Shown: piece by piece, positions 21,588 to 32,240 of the stretch
Position numbering within the stretch: position 1 is the stretch's first letter
Layout: each line of letters starts with the position of its first letter
DNA from: Ypsolopha sequella
Taxonomy: Eukaryota; Arthropoda; Insecta; Lepidoptera; Ypsolophidae
Length of the DNA: 64,000 nucleotides
Direction: 5' to 3'
NCBI GenBank assembly: GCA_934047225.1
Contig: OW203992.1
Coordinates: 9,475,501-9,539,500 of the forward strand
Made by a program: the position numbers and the translations under genes
Notes under the pieces: model-generated
The model's input: the letters and a program-made list of their open reading frames with translations, nothing else
Database searches by the model: none
Told to the model about the DNA's origin: nothing

Positions 21588-21850
21588 AGGTGACATTTAT
21601 TTATGCAGCCAAATACATACTGAAGACTCGGTAAGTGCTCAACATCAAGGGTAAACATCAAGGCTTTTTGTGAAAATCGTAAAATATTTCTTCGTGTTCC
21701 TTACAAACGCAAGGGCAATGGTCTATGGGAGGTTAACATTTTATTTTGCGAATTTTGCGAAAAGTTATCGATCCGTAATACTAATAAAGTAATCAGTTAC
21801 CAAGCCTCCAGTATAAATTTGGCTGTATAAATTAATATCACCTGATATAC
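21588..21850. mobile_element. diverged CAAGGTGA-family MITE
   Basis: Related to 12549-12810. It starts TATAAGGTGACATTTATTTA, contains GTGAAAATCGTAAAAT / ATTTTATTTTGCGAATTTTG and CCAAGCCTCCAGTATAAATT, and ends TTAATATCACCTGATATA. Confidence 0.55.
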
Positions 21851-22379
21851 CGAAGAACCGGGATTTTGAATAATAATTTTCGGTTAACCCAAAAAGTCCT
21901 GGGAGTAATCGCGGGAGCAGGCCCGTAGCACGAGATAAATGATTAAAGTAATTGGAATTTAAATAATAAATAAAAAACCTTTTTAAAAACAAGCTACTAC
22001 AACGAATAAAATAAGTTGAGATCGCTGAAACTGATTTTATATTTTGTGTAGAATTGTGTGTTTCGAAAAGGTTGTCGCGTGAAACTTTCATAAAAGGTAC
22101 CTACCAATTAAGTTCATTAGACAGTTGATTGATTGCTCGTAAGAATAAGAGCTCCTTCACACCAAGTCACAAGCAGCGCGGCCGTAGCAGCGCAACTGTC
22201 GGCTTTAGTTGTAATAAGAAGGCATCTGGTGATGTCGCGCTGCTGCCGCACTGCTTGCGGCCTAATAAATAAATGACCGTTTATTTTCAGATTAAAAATC
22301 CATAGGTAGGTTAGTGTTAGGCTTAAAACTAGGTTAGTAAAAGAAAGGGAACATGTATATAATTGATTATTTAAATAAC

Positions 22380-22815
22380 CCAATGGATCTTTCCATCCAG
22401 AATTTCTGGATGGAACAATCCATTTGGTCCGCAATCGTCTTCAGGATGCCGTTGCCACTGTCCCGTAGTCTGAGTAGCATAGAGGCAGTTTTCTTGCGCA
22501 TTATGGCGTAGAAATCATCTGTACGCGCCTCCGCAAACATGCCAGATGCACTGCAGAATCGCGGCAGCCGCAACAGCATCCTAAATGCGTTGTTGTATTG
22601 CACACGCAGGACGTTGTAGGCTCGTTGCGTGTAATTAACCCACAGGCCGCTCGAGTAGAACGATTGGCAATAAGCTTTAAATAGTGTTATTTTAACATCT
22701 TTTGTGCATCGAGCGAACCTGCGGGCCAGCATGTTGCTCCTCACCGCCAACGCCCTGCGTTCTCTTTCAATATCGGAGTCATCTAATGTGAAGGGGCTCT
22801 AAGTAGTTTCTTGCC
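22380..22815 (-). pseudogene. LINE reverse-transcriptase C-terminal fragment
   Basis: The minus-strand frame (127 codons from 22750, extendable rightward past a stop to a DDSDIERERRALAVRSN segment) reads ARRFARCTKDVKITLFKAYC, then FYSSGLWVNYTQRAYNVLRV, then NNAFRMLLRLPRFCSAS. This 'TLFKAYC … LW … NAFR.LL..PR' series is typical of the region downstream of the RT catalytic core in several non-LTR retrotransposon clades. The catalytic core is absent, so it is a 5'-truncated, inactive copy. The clade was not determined. Confidence 0.65.
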
Positions 22816-23025
22816 GAAGCATGTTATTTTCTCTACAATTCGCGCGACAAGCTCGAGAAAGGTTCCAGGAGATCAAGAAATTGGAGGAAAAATGTGCCTT
22901 TCTAAAGGTCTGCATTAATTGGGTGATGGATGAGGAGTGAAACCTCAACCATAAGCTTGAGTGTGTGCGTATATAGCTACAACAGAGAGTAAGAAATAAA
23001 TGATTATTTAATTCGAGGTGGTAGA

Positions 23026-23350
23026 GCTAGAAGCCGGGCTTGACTGTGGAGGTACCACCATCTTACTTGGAGACCCCTCGAAGTAATTCGGGGGAGAGTA
23101 AGAGGACAGCTCAGAGGCAACAAACCAGGAGGCCCACCATGCCTGGGACCGATGGATGGCGGTATATATATGGAACAGGCTGGTGACGGGCAGCGGCGTC
23201 ACTAGTGCGAGGGTTCCGGCACCGCTTACCAACCCGCCTGCCCAGCGTGTGTGAGTATGGGCAATTCTTCCAGGATGACCGCCGGGAGTGGCCGAAGTCC
23301 TGGAAAGGCTTATGTCCAGCAGTGGACGAACTAGGCTGATGGATGGATGG
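23026..23350 (+). repeat. dispersed retroelement 3'-end-like repeat (copy 2)
   Basis: Same orientation and order as 3786-4118: GACTGTGGAGGTACCACCAT, TTGGAGACCCCTCGAAGTAA, CCACCATGCCTGGGACCGAT, GGTGACGGGCAGCGGCGTCA, AGCAGTGGACGAACTAGGCT. It has an extra GTGCGAGGGTTCCGGCACCG segment absent from copy 1. Confidence 0.7.
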
Positions 23351-23406
23351 TTCTAGTCCACCTAGACTGGATCTGGGTTACCTAACATTGTCACAATGCT
23401 CTCCGC

Positions 23407-23685
23407 ATATCGTCACGACATGAATCCACGAGGGGGTGTCAGAGGTGTTCTGAGTGTCAATTGTGTAATGCAAGTCACAGTCCACACTCGGTACACCCGC
23501 GTTTCAATTGATTATTACGTTCCAACTGATGATTCACCGTTCAGCAAGTGGTAAGTAAGAACAAATACTAAGTATATATGCACATAAATTCCGAAAAACT
23601 CATTGGTGAACGCCCAACCGGGGATCGAACCTGGATCTCATGATTGAGAGGCCAGCGTTTTACCCCTGAGCTACCGCTGCTGGTG
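23407..23685 (-). repeat. tRNA-derived SINE (copy 4)
   Basis: On the minus strand the head reads AGCAGCGGTAGCTCAGGGGT … GGTTCGATCCCCGGTTGGGC, the best-preserved box A and B of the copies here. A shortened body follows and ends in the GTGTCAGAGG / ACGACATGAATCC region. Confidence 0.78.
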
Positions 23686-23696
23686 GTGACATATAT

Positions 23697-23775
23697 GACA
23701 TTATACGTATGATATATTATATATTATACGTATATTATATATTATGATATATTATATACATATAATATGTCAGTT
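23697..23775. repeat. AT-rich palindromic repeat
   Basis: Repeats of ATATTATATATTATACGTAT-type sequence arranged with internal symmetry between TGACATTATACGTATGATAT and CATATAATATGTCA. Confidence 0.7.
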
Positions 23776-24043
23776 GTGAAAAAAGCTTTTCGATCGAAAT
23801 AGTATTTAGTGCAACTGTGACATAATGTGAGAGTAATAAATATTCTTTATTGTGCACCGAGATAAAAAAGTTATTAAAATACACATACGAGTATAATTAC
23901 TTGAGAAATATAAATAATTATATTCACAAGAAACTTAAATAACATAAAGAATACAAAATTATAAATAATACTTAAAATATACACTAACTACAAAGCTTAA
24001 AATAAACCTACTATAAAAACAAAATTAACTTACAAATAAAACC

Positions 24044-24320
24044 CTAACTATGAAAAAGACCGCCCCTCATCGTACCCGGCACAAAGGTTCCCATTACGCT
24101 CGCTGCGTTCCCGCGTTGGATTGCAATGGAAATCCTTTGCGCCAAGTACGACATTGAGCGGTGGTCTTGCCATCTGTCTTTTATTTTTCTTCCGAGTGCC
24201 CTCAGAAATGTCTTGGCCTCAGAGCCCCATACGCCCGCGCCGGTCGTTATAAAATAAAAAGTTATAAAATATTTTAATTGGGTCCAGTAAGCGGTCTTAT
24301 TGCTTAAACGATTGCTTCCA
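24044..24320 (-). pseudogene. retroelement ORF fragment (C-terminal RT-like segment)
   Basis: The minus-strand 93-codon frame contains GAGVWGSEAKTFLRALGRKI followed by YLAQRISIAIQRGNAASVMG. The 'QRISIAIQRGNA.SV.GT' pattern is common at the C-terminal end of reverse-transcriptase-like proteins that are abundant in invertebrate genomes. No catalytic motif is present. It is not a host gene. Confidence 0.55.
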
Positions 24321-24339
24321 GACAACCTTTGGGGAAGAT

Positions 24340-24650
24340 AATTTTTATTTATTTATTTATTTCCCAACTTACACCTACCATTACAGGAATGCAACCTAAT
24401 GCGATAGGATGTGTTTGACTCATTTTATCTTATAAATCTACAAAATAACACTATTAACTACATATTCCATCAAACTTACTAAACCTACTTATCTTTATAA
24501 CACAGTGTATATAACGCTATTTTAGTGAATTCACTTAGAGCACAATTAAAAAGGTCTATGAGTTCCGCGATAGAATTGAGAATGGTAAACGCGCGCAATG
24601 CAAAATAGAGGATAAGGCGTAGGTGGTGTAAAGAAAATATATACGTATTA
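24340..24650 (-). repeat. LINE 3' untranslated fragment with (ATTT)n tail
   Basis: TTTATTTATTTATTTATTTC at its left end would be the A-rich (AAAT)n tail of a minus-strand insertion. About 300 bp of non-coding AT-rich sequence follow. Confidence 0.45.
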
Positions 24651-24779
24651 ATTAATTAAATTTCTTATGTTACCTAAATATTAAATTATCTACATGTCAA
24701 TATACAATATTACATACCTACATATATATACATTCACATTACATTGCCAATATCAGAGAGATGAATATGGAATGAAAAT

Positions 24780-25530
24780 GAAATATGAAAAATATTTATT
24801 CACAGTTTACATTTTGAAATCAGTATCCAGTGGCTCCCAGACTAGACCATGGTGAGTCTGTACCATGGGTGCCGGTAAACAGATTACAATATTAATGATA
24901 TACAATGTTCGTACAGGTGGATAACAATAAGCTATTCCTATATAATGTACACTAATTAATGGGAGGAAAAATATTCTTTAATTCATGTTCTGAAAATAGA
25001 CGAGGAAGGAGCAGATTTTCCAAAAAAGGGGTAAAGCATTCCACAAACGCACTGCTTCAACTGTAAAATATTTACCGTAAAAAGTCGAGGAGTGTGGTGT
25101 CTTTAACTGAAGGTTTTCAGATGATCGCAACATTCGTTCATGAAATTAGTGACGAAACTTAAATCGTTCCTTGAGAATATCAATTCCTATCTGATAGGAA
25201 GGAGAAGAGGCTTAAAAAAACTTAGTATAGGGTGAAAGGACATGGACATTCCGACTGAGCGAATAGGGAGCCAGCCAGGCTGGGAGCGAAATTCTGAAAC
25301 GTGATCATATTTACGGAGTCCAAAAATTAATCTAATACAAAAATTTTGCAGTCACTTAAGTCGGTCGAATTGTTCCTGAGTAAGGTCAAGGTAGCAAGAA
25401 TCAGCATAATCAAGGAGGGGTAAAAGGAGGGATTGGGCAAGAGCAGTCTTTCTTTTGGAAGAAGGTTACGGAACCTTCTCAACAAACCTGCAGAAGCGAA
25501 CAGCTTCCAACTGACCTCTTCCAACAAAGC
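24780..25530 (-). pseudogene. Jockey-like LINE 3' fragment
   Basis: Translated on the minus strand with frame changes, it reads KTALAQSLLLPLLDYADSCY, then DLTQEQFDRLK, then LQNFCIRLIFGLRKYDHVSE and WLPIRSVGM. These are conserved C-terminal blocks of Jockey-type non-LTR retrotransposons. The left end (24780-24800) carries an AAATATTTTTCAT-type tail on the minus strand. It lacks the RT core and has stops and frameshifts. The same blocks occur in the LINE at 61470-62545. Confidence 0.65.
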
Positions 25531-25534
25531 CTAT

Positions 25535-25935
25535 TTTAAGGCGCTACGGAAAAAAAATCGACACTTTAAGAACTTGCGTATCTACTTCAGTAAATAATGT
25601 ATTATTTTGATAAAATTGTTTTTCTAGGGATCTGTTAAAACAGAAACGCGATTGGAGAAATTCAGCTCGATAGAAATATTTATTGAAATAATAAGGTCAT
25701 TTTCGACACCAATTCTCCTGGTTTGACATATGGACTGCAATTATATTTTATTAGATGGGTTTTAACAGTATCTAGGACCTGGTTAAACGAAATTTTCATA
25801 GCAACAGTACATTTTATATTAATTATTTCATTTAGTACATTTTATATTAATAAAAAACCGACTTTTTGCTACTTTTCCACGAATCCCTCGCACTGAGGGT
25901 TTTTTCACATATGGACTAACAGGGACGCTAAAACT
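25535..25935. repeat. dispersed repeat, partner of 52615-53030
   Basis: Shares AGTACATTTTATATTAATAA, AAAACCGACTTTTTGCTACT, TTCACGAATCC and ACAGGGACGC blocks with 52615-53030 in the same order. A 19-bp stretch ATTTAGTACATTTTATATT is locally duplicated here. Confidence 0.6.
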
Positions 25936-25977
25936 TTTACATCCCGCCTTTTTATGTCACTGTCTCGTCGTTTCGTG

Positions 25978-27018
25978 CTATAATGTTAGCATTTTAACGC
26001 GAATACATCTGCGTTAGGAAAAACACGCGAAAAGGCACAGCCTGCACTTTTGTTCCATTGCACAATGCACCGTACTGGTTACGGCGTTTTTTTTTTTTAA
26101 TAGAAAATACGGTTTCCTTTTTACGGCGATTTTAATACACAATATTCTATAGCTATTGTTAATCAAAACCACAAAATGCAAAATTTTATAAAAAAAACAA
26201 AAATCGACACGATTACCACTTCGCGCCTTTTTTCCAACCATTGTTTTTTTTTCTTCACCTAAAAATGGTAGGCAAAGAGAACTTAGCTCATAGAGCCATG
26301 TCTGAGGTTTTAATAGGTACATAGGTATACTATGATCATGTCGATTTGAGCACTAATCTAGTACAAACCTCTCACCAAAAACTTCATATTCATCGATTCT
26401 GATCACTTTAATCTTCATGTGGGATACACTTTTGTTCACAATAACTGCATATTTCTCACTTTTTAGCAAAACAATACTTCTTAGGTTGCCTCTCTACACA
26501 ATTATAGAAGTAAGATTCAATATACTCGTATATTAGTATCATAATAATATGTCAGTGATGGCAACCCACTCGCTTACGCGGTAATTTCAAAATGTTGAAG
26601 TGGATACTTCTTTGTTTAAATCGTTTTGTTGAAAAGCTTTTTTCTAAAAAGTGAGAAATATGCAGTTTATTGTAAATAGAAGTGTATCTATCCCACATGA
26701 ATATTAAAGTGTCTAGAATCGATGTATAAATGTATATGTGTAAAACCTCAGACATGGCTGTATGGCCTAAGTTCTTTTTGCCTACCCTTTCGAGGTGAAA
26801 AAAAACAATGGTTGGAAAAAAGGCGCGAACTGGTAATGGTGCCGATTTTAATTTTTTTTAATAAAACATTTCATTTTGGGTGTTTTGATCAACAATAAGG
26901 ATAGAATATTGTGTATTAGAATCGCCGTAACCAGTGCGGTGCGTTGTTCAATGGAACAAAAGTGTAGGCTGTGTGTTTTTCCTAACGCAGATGTATTCGC
27001 GTTATAAAGCTATCATTA
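25978..27018. mobile_element. fold-back element, about 1 kb
   Basis: The left arm (AACGCGAATACATCTGCGTT … GAGCCATGTCTGAGGTTTTA) is mirrored by the right arm (AAACCTCAGACATGGC … AACGCAGATGTATTCGCGTT). Symmetry continues inward (CATGTGGGATACACTT / AGTGTATCTATCCCACATG; CATATTTCTCACTTTTTAG / CTAAAAAGTGAGAAATATG) to a centre near 26470-26640. Partial direct copies are at 28255-28345 and 30828-31085. No coding capacity was recognised. The 102-codon frame at 26014-26322 is arm sequence. Confidence 0.75.
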
Positions 27019-27039
27019 GTGTTGATGCGATGTAACACG

Positions 27040-27180
27040 ACTTAACTTATTTGACAGGACTAACTTTATTTTGAGCGTCTTGTCTTTATCTGTACACAGA
27101 AAGAAAAAGACAGAACGCTTAAATTAAGTTTAGTCCTGTCAAAAAAGTTAAAACGTATAACACCGAATCGACACTATTAA
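27040..27180. mobile_element. MITE with GACTTAACTTATTTGACAGG arms
   Basis: AACACGACTTAACTTATTTGACAGGACTAACTT is mirrored by AAGTTTAGTCCTGTCAAAAAAGTT about 90 bp later, around an AAGACAGAACGC core. The tail ACACCGAATCGACAC is shared with copies at 40495-40560 (half) and 55946-56313 (split by an insertion). Confidence 0.7.
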
Positions 27181-27253
27181 ATGTGAAACGACAGGACAGT
27201 GACTTAATTCCTTGTATTCAATATACTTTATTAGCTTAAGCAACGAATAATTT

Positions 27254-28049
27254 GTGGATGGAAAAGTCGAAAGCAGGATCTTTAACTTAGGAACTTTGTT
27301 TGGACTAGTTAGGAGATAAACATGCTAAAAGTCCTTGCCCCTCCGAGTCGAGCCCGAGGAGGGGGGGCACAAAGAAGATCCCGTTTTTTGGTTTTTTGCT
27401 TATATCTCGAAAACCGTGCATTGTACGAAATTTTGTTTTACTACATAATGAAAGCTGATAAAATTTTCTACAACTTTAGCTTTCACACTTTTTATCTATC
27501 TCCAATCTTTGCCTAGCTATGAGCTTCGAAAAATGGTCGAATTTCAAAGCCTTTTTCACGTCAACCACGTTGGATTTTAAAATCGTTGTTTATTTCGTAA
27601 TCAGCGACCCGATAAACCATTCAAACGATACCCATGTTGATTTTCAAAATTTTTACCCCATTTCCCCCTTTTAGGGGTTGAATTCTGAAAAAACTTGATA
27701 CACATTTATAGATAAGAGTACTCCTGTGAAGTCTCGAATAAAATAGTCTAACTAATCTTGTTTCCCCATACTAACTTTGGACACCCGTTTCACCCCCTTA
27801 GGGGGTGTGTTTTAAAAAATCCTTTCTTAGTGGACGCCTTCACTATATAAGGTATCTATATGCAAAATTTCAAGTCTATAGAACCAGCTGTTGTTGAGAT
27901 GTAAGCAAAAAACCAAAAAACGGGATCTTCTTTGTGCCCCCCCCCTCGGGCTCGACTCGGAGGGATAAGGACTTTTAGTATGTTTATTTCCTAACTAGTC
28001 TAAACAAAGTTCTTAAGTCAAAGACCCTGCTTTCGACTTTTCCATCCAC
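27254..28049. mobile_element. TIR element, about 800 bp, about 150-bp inverted ends
   Basis: GTGGATGGAAAAGTCGAAAG at the left is mirrored by CTTTCGACTTTTCCATCCAC at the right. Symmetry extends through CCGAGTCGAGCCCGAGGAGG and AAGAAGATCCCGTTTTTTGG. The middle (27420-27890) is not symmetrical and has no recognisable protein. The superfamily is not assigned because I see no clear target duplication. Confidence 0.75.
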
Positions 28050-28254
28050 ATACCCTTAGAGAGCACTCATTTCTCAGCCTATATGACTTACACTGCTACT
28101 GCGTGAATGACAGTGACAGGGGGCGCTGCAGTGAAAAGGGGTATGGTAGCGGCGTTAGTTCCGATTTTGGGCAGAAACAACCCACGTGCCTTTAGAGCCT
28201 TGTAGCACTGCATACAGGACAGACCTTTCAGATGTGATATAAAAAAAAATTGAA

Positions 28255-28404
28255 TAGATAGGTATCACCTCAGATATAGGCTGCATGGACCAAAATTTTG
28301 CCTTCCTAGTGGGGAAAAAAACGGGTTGGAAAAAAGGCGCGAAGATGTGATGGCGTCGTTTTTTTTTGTTTTATTGAAAAAATATTGCATTTTCAATAGT
28401 GATA
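28255..28404 (+). repeat. fold-back family fragment at the LINE 5' junction
   Basis: The block GGTTGGAAAAAAGGCGCGAA repeats sequence from the arm at about 26810-26835. It ends where reverse-transcriptase similarity starts, so the LINE truncation point or insertion junction is close to 28405. Confidence 0.55.
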
Positions 28405-29505
28405 GAATTTTTTTCGATATGTCAAAAGCGTTTGATTTTGTGGAACACAAACTACTTTTGGTTAAATTAGAGCAATGCGGCATTAGGGGACCAGCGCTAA
28501 ATTGGATAGAATCCTACCTAAAGAAATGGCTGCAATGTGTTGAGATTTCAAATCTGAACCAAAAAAATATTTTAGAAACGTTTAGATCTCAGTACAGGTT
28601 AAATGAATTTGGTGTGCCACAAGGAAGCGTCCTTGGACCACTACTTTTTCTGGTATACATAAATAATCTTCCAGAAATCACAAAACATAAATGTATACTG
28701 TTCGCAGATGATATTTCTATTTTAGTTACAAATAAAGACTTACATTGCACTCACTTGACTAACATGCGTTAGAAATTAACCAGACAGTGACATCTATTGT
28801 TAAATATTTAGATAATTTTAATTTACAGGTAAATCTCTCAAAAACATTTTATACTAATTTTAATAATTCTATTAATAACAATCAATTTAATATTAAATAC
28901 CAAAATCATTTTTTACAAGAAGCAGAACAAACTACTTTTCTAGGTATAATTATAGATAAAAAACTAAGCTGGAACAGCCAAATAGAAAAAGTTTGTTTGA
29001 AACTGAATAGATTTAGTTTTGTTTTAGGCAGGCTTAGACAAATATCTTCGCAGAAAACAGCTATAGTCGCTTATTATGGTTATGTGGAGTCTGTTCTCCG
29101 TTATGGTCTTATAATTTGGGGCAACGGTGTAGACTGTACGCGGGTTTTTATAGCACAAAAGAAGTGTATTAGGGCAATATGCGGAGTAACACAAACAGAA
29201 TCATGTCAGCCACTGTATAAAAAATTGAAAATTTTAACATTTCCCAGCCTCTACATCTTTGAAGTAGCATTATTTGTGAAAAAAAACTTTATATGTTTAA
29301 AAAAGCAAGTGATCTGTATCCCAGAAATACAAGAAACTCCAACAGATTCGTTCTTGTTAGTAAGCCTAGGACTGAATGGTATAAAAGAAACTGTTATGTT
29401 ATGTGCATTAAAATATATAATAAATTGCCAAAAGAGATGGTTGAGCTTCCTCTAAATATGTTTAAGTAAGCCTACTTAGAATAATAAGAAATTATAATAA
29501 AGACT
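28405..29505 (+). pseudogene. 5'-truncated non-LTR retrotransposon (reverse transcriptase)
   Basis: Two offset frames give one RT. The first (28405-28770) carries the palm motif FFDMSKAFDFVEH with its catalytic Asp, CGIRGPALNWIESYL, GVPQGSVLGPLLFLVYINNLP and the FADD catalytic motif. The second (28770-29455) continues with LDNFNLQVNLSKT, TTFLGIIIDKKLSWNSQIEK, VESVLRYGLIIWG and QKKCIRAICGV. The switch of frame near 28750-28770, together with loss of the N-terminal RT part and the endonuclease, means that it is inactive. The layout fits CR1/Jockey-type LINEs; I cannot fix the clade. The 3' end AATAATAAGAAATTATAATA runs directly into the palindrome at 29507. Confidence 0.8.
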
Positions 29506-29506
29506 T

Positions 29507-29861
29507 TTGTACGATGCACGTACATGCCAACATGTGCAACCTACATTTTCAAACTGCATTGTTAGCACTAGATTTAGTTATACCATAGTTTTACATTTAT
29601 TTTTAGAGTTCATTAAACCACCGCCGCAGACACTTGCCTTTTCAATATCTCCCCGACATAGTTCCATAGGTCGCTGGTTCAAATCCGGCTCGAAGGACCA
29701 AAAAAACTATGTCGGGGAGATATTGAAAAGGCAAGTGTCTGCGGCGGTGGTTTAATGAACTCTAAAAATAAATGTAAAACTATGGTATAACTAAATCTAG
29801 TGCTAACAATGCAGTTTGTAAATGTAGGTTGCACATGTTGGCATGTACGTGCATCGTACAA
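29507..29861. repeat. 155-bp-arm palindrome around a tRNA-Tyr 3' half
   Basis: The left arm 29507-29661 (TTGTACGATGCACGTACATG … CTCCCCGACATAG) is the inverted copy of 29707-29861, with one mismatch noticed. The spacer is 45 bp. The left arm starts immediately after the LINE 3' end, so the arms may be that LINE's terminal sequence or an independent RNA joined to it. Near-identity of the arms indicates a recent origin or conversion between arms. Confidence 0.9.
29662..29706 (+). tRNA. tRNA-Tyr 3'-half pseudogene with CCA tail
   Basis: TCCATAGGTCGCTGGTTCAA … ATCCGGCTCGAAGGA matches the second half of eukaryotic tRNA-Tyr: the 3' side of the anticodon stem, the variable loop, the T arm with GGTTCAAATCC, and the acceptor 3' strand. 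It is followed by CCA (29698-29700) and six or seven A residues. CCA is added after transcription in eukaryotes, so the source must have been a mature or cleaved tRNA copied into DNA, not a tRNA gene. The D arm, anticodon and 5' acceptor strand are missing, so it is not functional. Confidence 0.85.
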
Positions 29862-29984
29862 CTTTAATTAAAACATTTCGATAATTTGTAGGATGTGACA
29901 TTGTGTGAATGTAATCTGTTTAATTTTTTTCTTTTTTTTAGGACCTCATTTGAGATTTGACATGCATGCTAAATGAATTATATT

Positions 29985-30815
29985 TATTAAGGTCTTAACT
30001 TCATTAACCAACATTTGTATGCTAAATTAATATTAGCTGATTAAGGCGCTCATTTTTCTTTATCCCGTCAAGTGTCCTACGATCAAACGGTTGATCATAA
30101 GAAAATGGGTGCCTCAAATGCCCTATGATCAAACGTCTGATCATAAGCGGCGGTATGAAATTGCCGCCAAATATCTCGGAGTGAAATTGAACGAACTTTT
30201 GAGCAAAAATTGTTTATGATTTCTCACAGTGTGGCCAACATTTTTGTATCATTGGTTTTCGGTTTAGAACGAATGAATTTTAGAAACATTTTGCTCAGTG
30301 AAAACGCAACCGGCATCGAGTTTGTTTACGTCCGTAAATATTTAATTATTGTGAAGTATTTACTGAGTATTTCAATAAAAAAATGTATGTAGTCTACGTG
30401 TAAACTAATTTTGATTACGTGAGTGTAAAAACAAATTCTGAAATTAGTGTAAATGAAGTGTTGTGATGAAAAATGTGACAAAAAATGGCGGAAAAAAGTG
30501 AGAGCTGAAACTATATCTAAGGATATTTTTCCTTCGGATTGTTGCCTAGGTATGTAAATTACATGAGAAGATGGCAAATTTTATGTAGATTTTTAGAAGA
30601 TATAACATATTCGGTAATAATGATTGCAACTTAACTAAATCCGAGCATTTCTAACAACAAGTCGCTCAAAATCTCGCTTGGCGCGATGTATGGGGACATT
30701 TCGAGCACTTGGAATTCCCTTCTATGGGGACACTCAAAAGGTTAAAATTTATATCACCACTATTTTGTACCTTGATCGATGCAAATAAAGACTTATTCTA
30801 TTCTATTCTATTCTG
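29985..30815 (+). mobile_element. internally deleted LINE-like element with (TTCTA)n tail
   Basis: A 5' untranslated-like segment contains two related CCTATGATCAAACG…TGATCATAAG blocks (30070-30145). A 3' part includes TTGATCGATGCAAATAAAGA and ends in TTCTATTCTATTCTATTCTG. The same (TTCTA)n ending occurs at 56195-56213. No RT lies between them. The open frame at 30210-30392 has no domain. Confidence 0.5.
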
Positions 30816-30827
30816 AATATTGTGAAT

Positions 30828-31085
30828 TAAAATCCCCGTAACCTGTGTAGTGTGTTGTTCAATGGAACAAAAGTGCGGGCTGTGCCTTTTCGTGTGTTTT
30901 TTCTAACCCTGTTGTATTGGCGTTATAAGGCTATCATTATAGCGGAAACGACAGGACAGCGACTTAGACAGGACAGACCTTTCACATGATCCTCAACAGA
31001 AGAGGATAGTGCATATAAACAGATAATAACAGACGTGGCTGTATGGGCTAAGATGTCTTTGCCTTTCCACTTAGCGGGAAAATGA
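30828..31085 (+). repeat. fold-back family fragment
   Basis: Carries AATATTGTGAATTAAAATCCC, GTTGTTCAATGGAACAAAAG, the GGCTATCATTA block and CGTGGCTGTATGGGCTAAG, matching 26750-27015 with an internal deletion. It is followed by a poly-A stretch (31084-31112). Confidence 0.6.
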
Positions 31086-31128
31086 AAAAAAAAAAAAAAA
31101 AATAAAAAAAAAGTGCGTGACTCTCACT

Positions 31129-32043
31129 CAGTGTTGGGAAATGTACAATAATTATTGTATTCTTACAATAATTTGTGATACGAAACCAAGTTGTACCATA
31201 AAACATAGCTTTCTCATTATTGTACGCATTTGTACAATATTTTAAGATTTTTTACAATAAAGGTACAATATATTGACCAGCAACTTTTAAATTTTCAAAA
31301 TGAACGAACCCATCGCTAAATCTTGGAAAAAACCCTTTTTGACTCAACTACCTATATATTTATTATTATTTATTACTATGTATTTATTCCGTATCTCTAC
31401 ACAGTACCATTGTACCAAGTAATAGGCTGATTTTAAAAACAAAAGTGGAGAATTTGCCTTCAGTAATCAGTATACTCTATGTTTGCCTGAGAGAATTTGT
31501 GTTCGTCTATCGTAGTATCGGTCTATGTTTATTTCTTTGTAATTTTTTTGCCGAGTGTAATATAAATCCATTTTGAAGTGGTAGCTTGATCTGCGGGCGA
31601 TCCAGAGTGAGGGCGAGCTTCTATTCCGTATGTAACTCCCACCCACACATATTCTTCATTGCAATACAGGAAATGATGTTTGTAAACTTAAGTAGATAAA
31701 AACAATGTTTGTAAACAACTTTGTAACGAAAAAGTGACAATAATGCATAGGTACCTATATGTTCAACTGCAGTTTTTTTCTGTACAATTAATCACATAAC
31801 TGTTTGTTTAAATTAATTTTCTATACCTAATTAAACAATTAAGAAATTATGGCTCTTTCTTTTATTTTCAAGTTGTTTCCTCTTGCAAGTAGCACTTGCA
31901 TTTTTTCAGAGGGGTAATCTGCATCAAAAACTAAGTCAATCCATTAAAGAACTATGCCGAAAAAATACAATAATTCTCCCAAAAGTACAATATTTTTTTG
32001 CTTGGAAACACCATAATTTCGCACCAACCATTTCCCAACACTG
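31129..32043. mobile_element. hAT-type element, 915 bp, upstream of the Tudor gene
   Basis: Starts CAGTGTTGGGAAATGTACAA and ends CCATTTCCCAACACTG, with the perfect 8-bp duplication CTCTCACT on each side (31121-31128 and 32044-32051). The interior is AT-rich without a transposase frame, so it is non-autonomous or deleted. It ends 197 bp before the ATG of the Tudor-domain gene. The interrupted sequence would have read directly into the gene's upstream region. Confidence 0.9.
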
Positions 32044-32240
32044 CTCTCACTGACTCTGACTGCGCGCGAACTTTTGACAGATTGCAAATATTCCAATATA
32101 TTTCCAATGTTGTTGACTTGTTGGTGTTTGTTTACTTCAGCAATTTTGATTTGATCCTGTTTCTTTTTGTGAATTTTGTGCTACGCATGTACTACGTAAC
32201 TTTTTGCATGCAATACGTTGAAAATCTTATTCCACGCATG

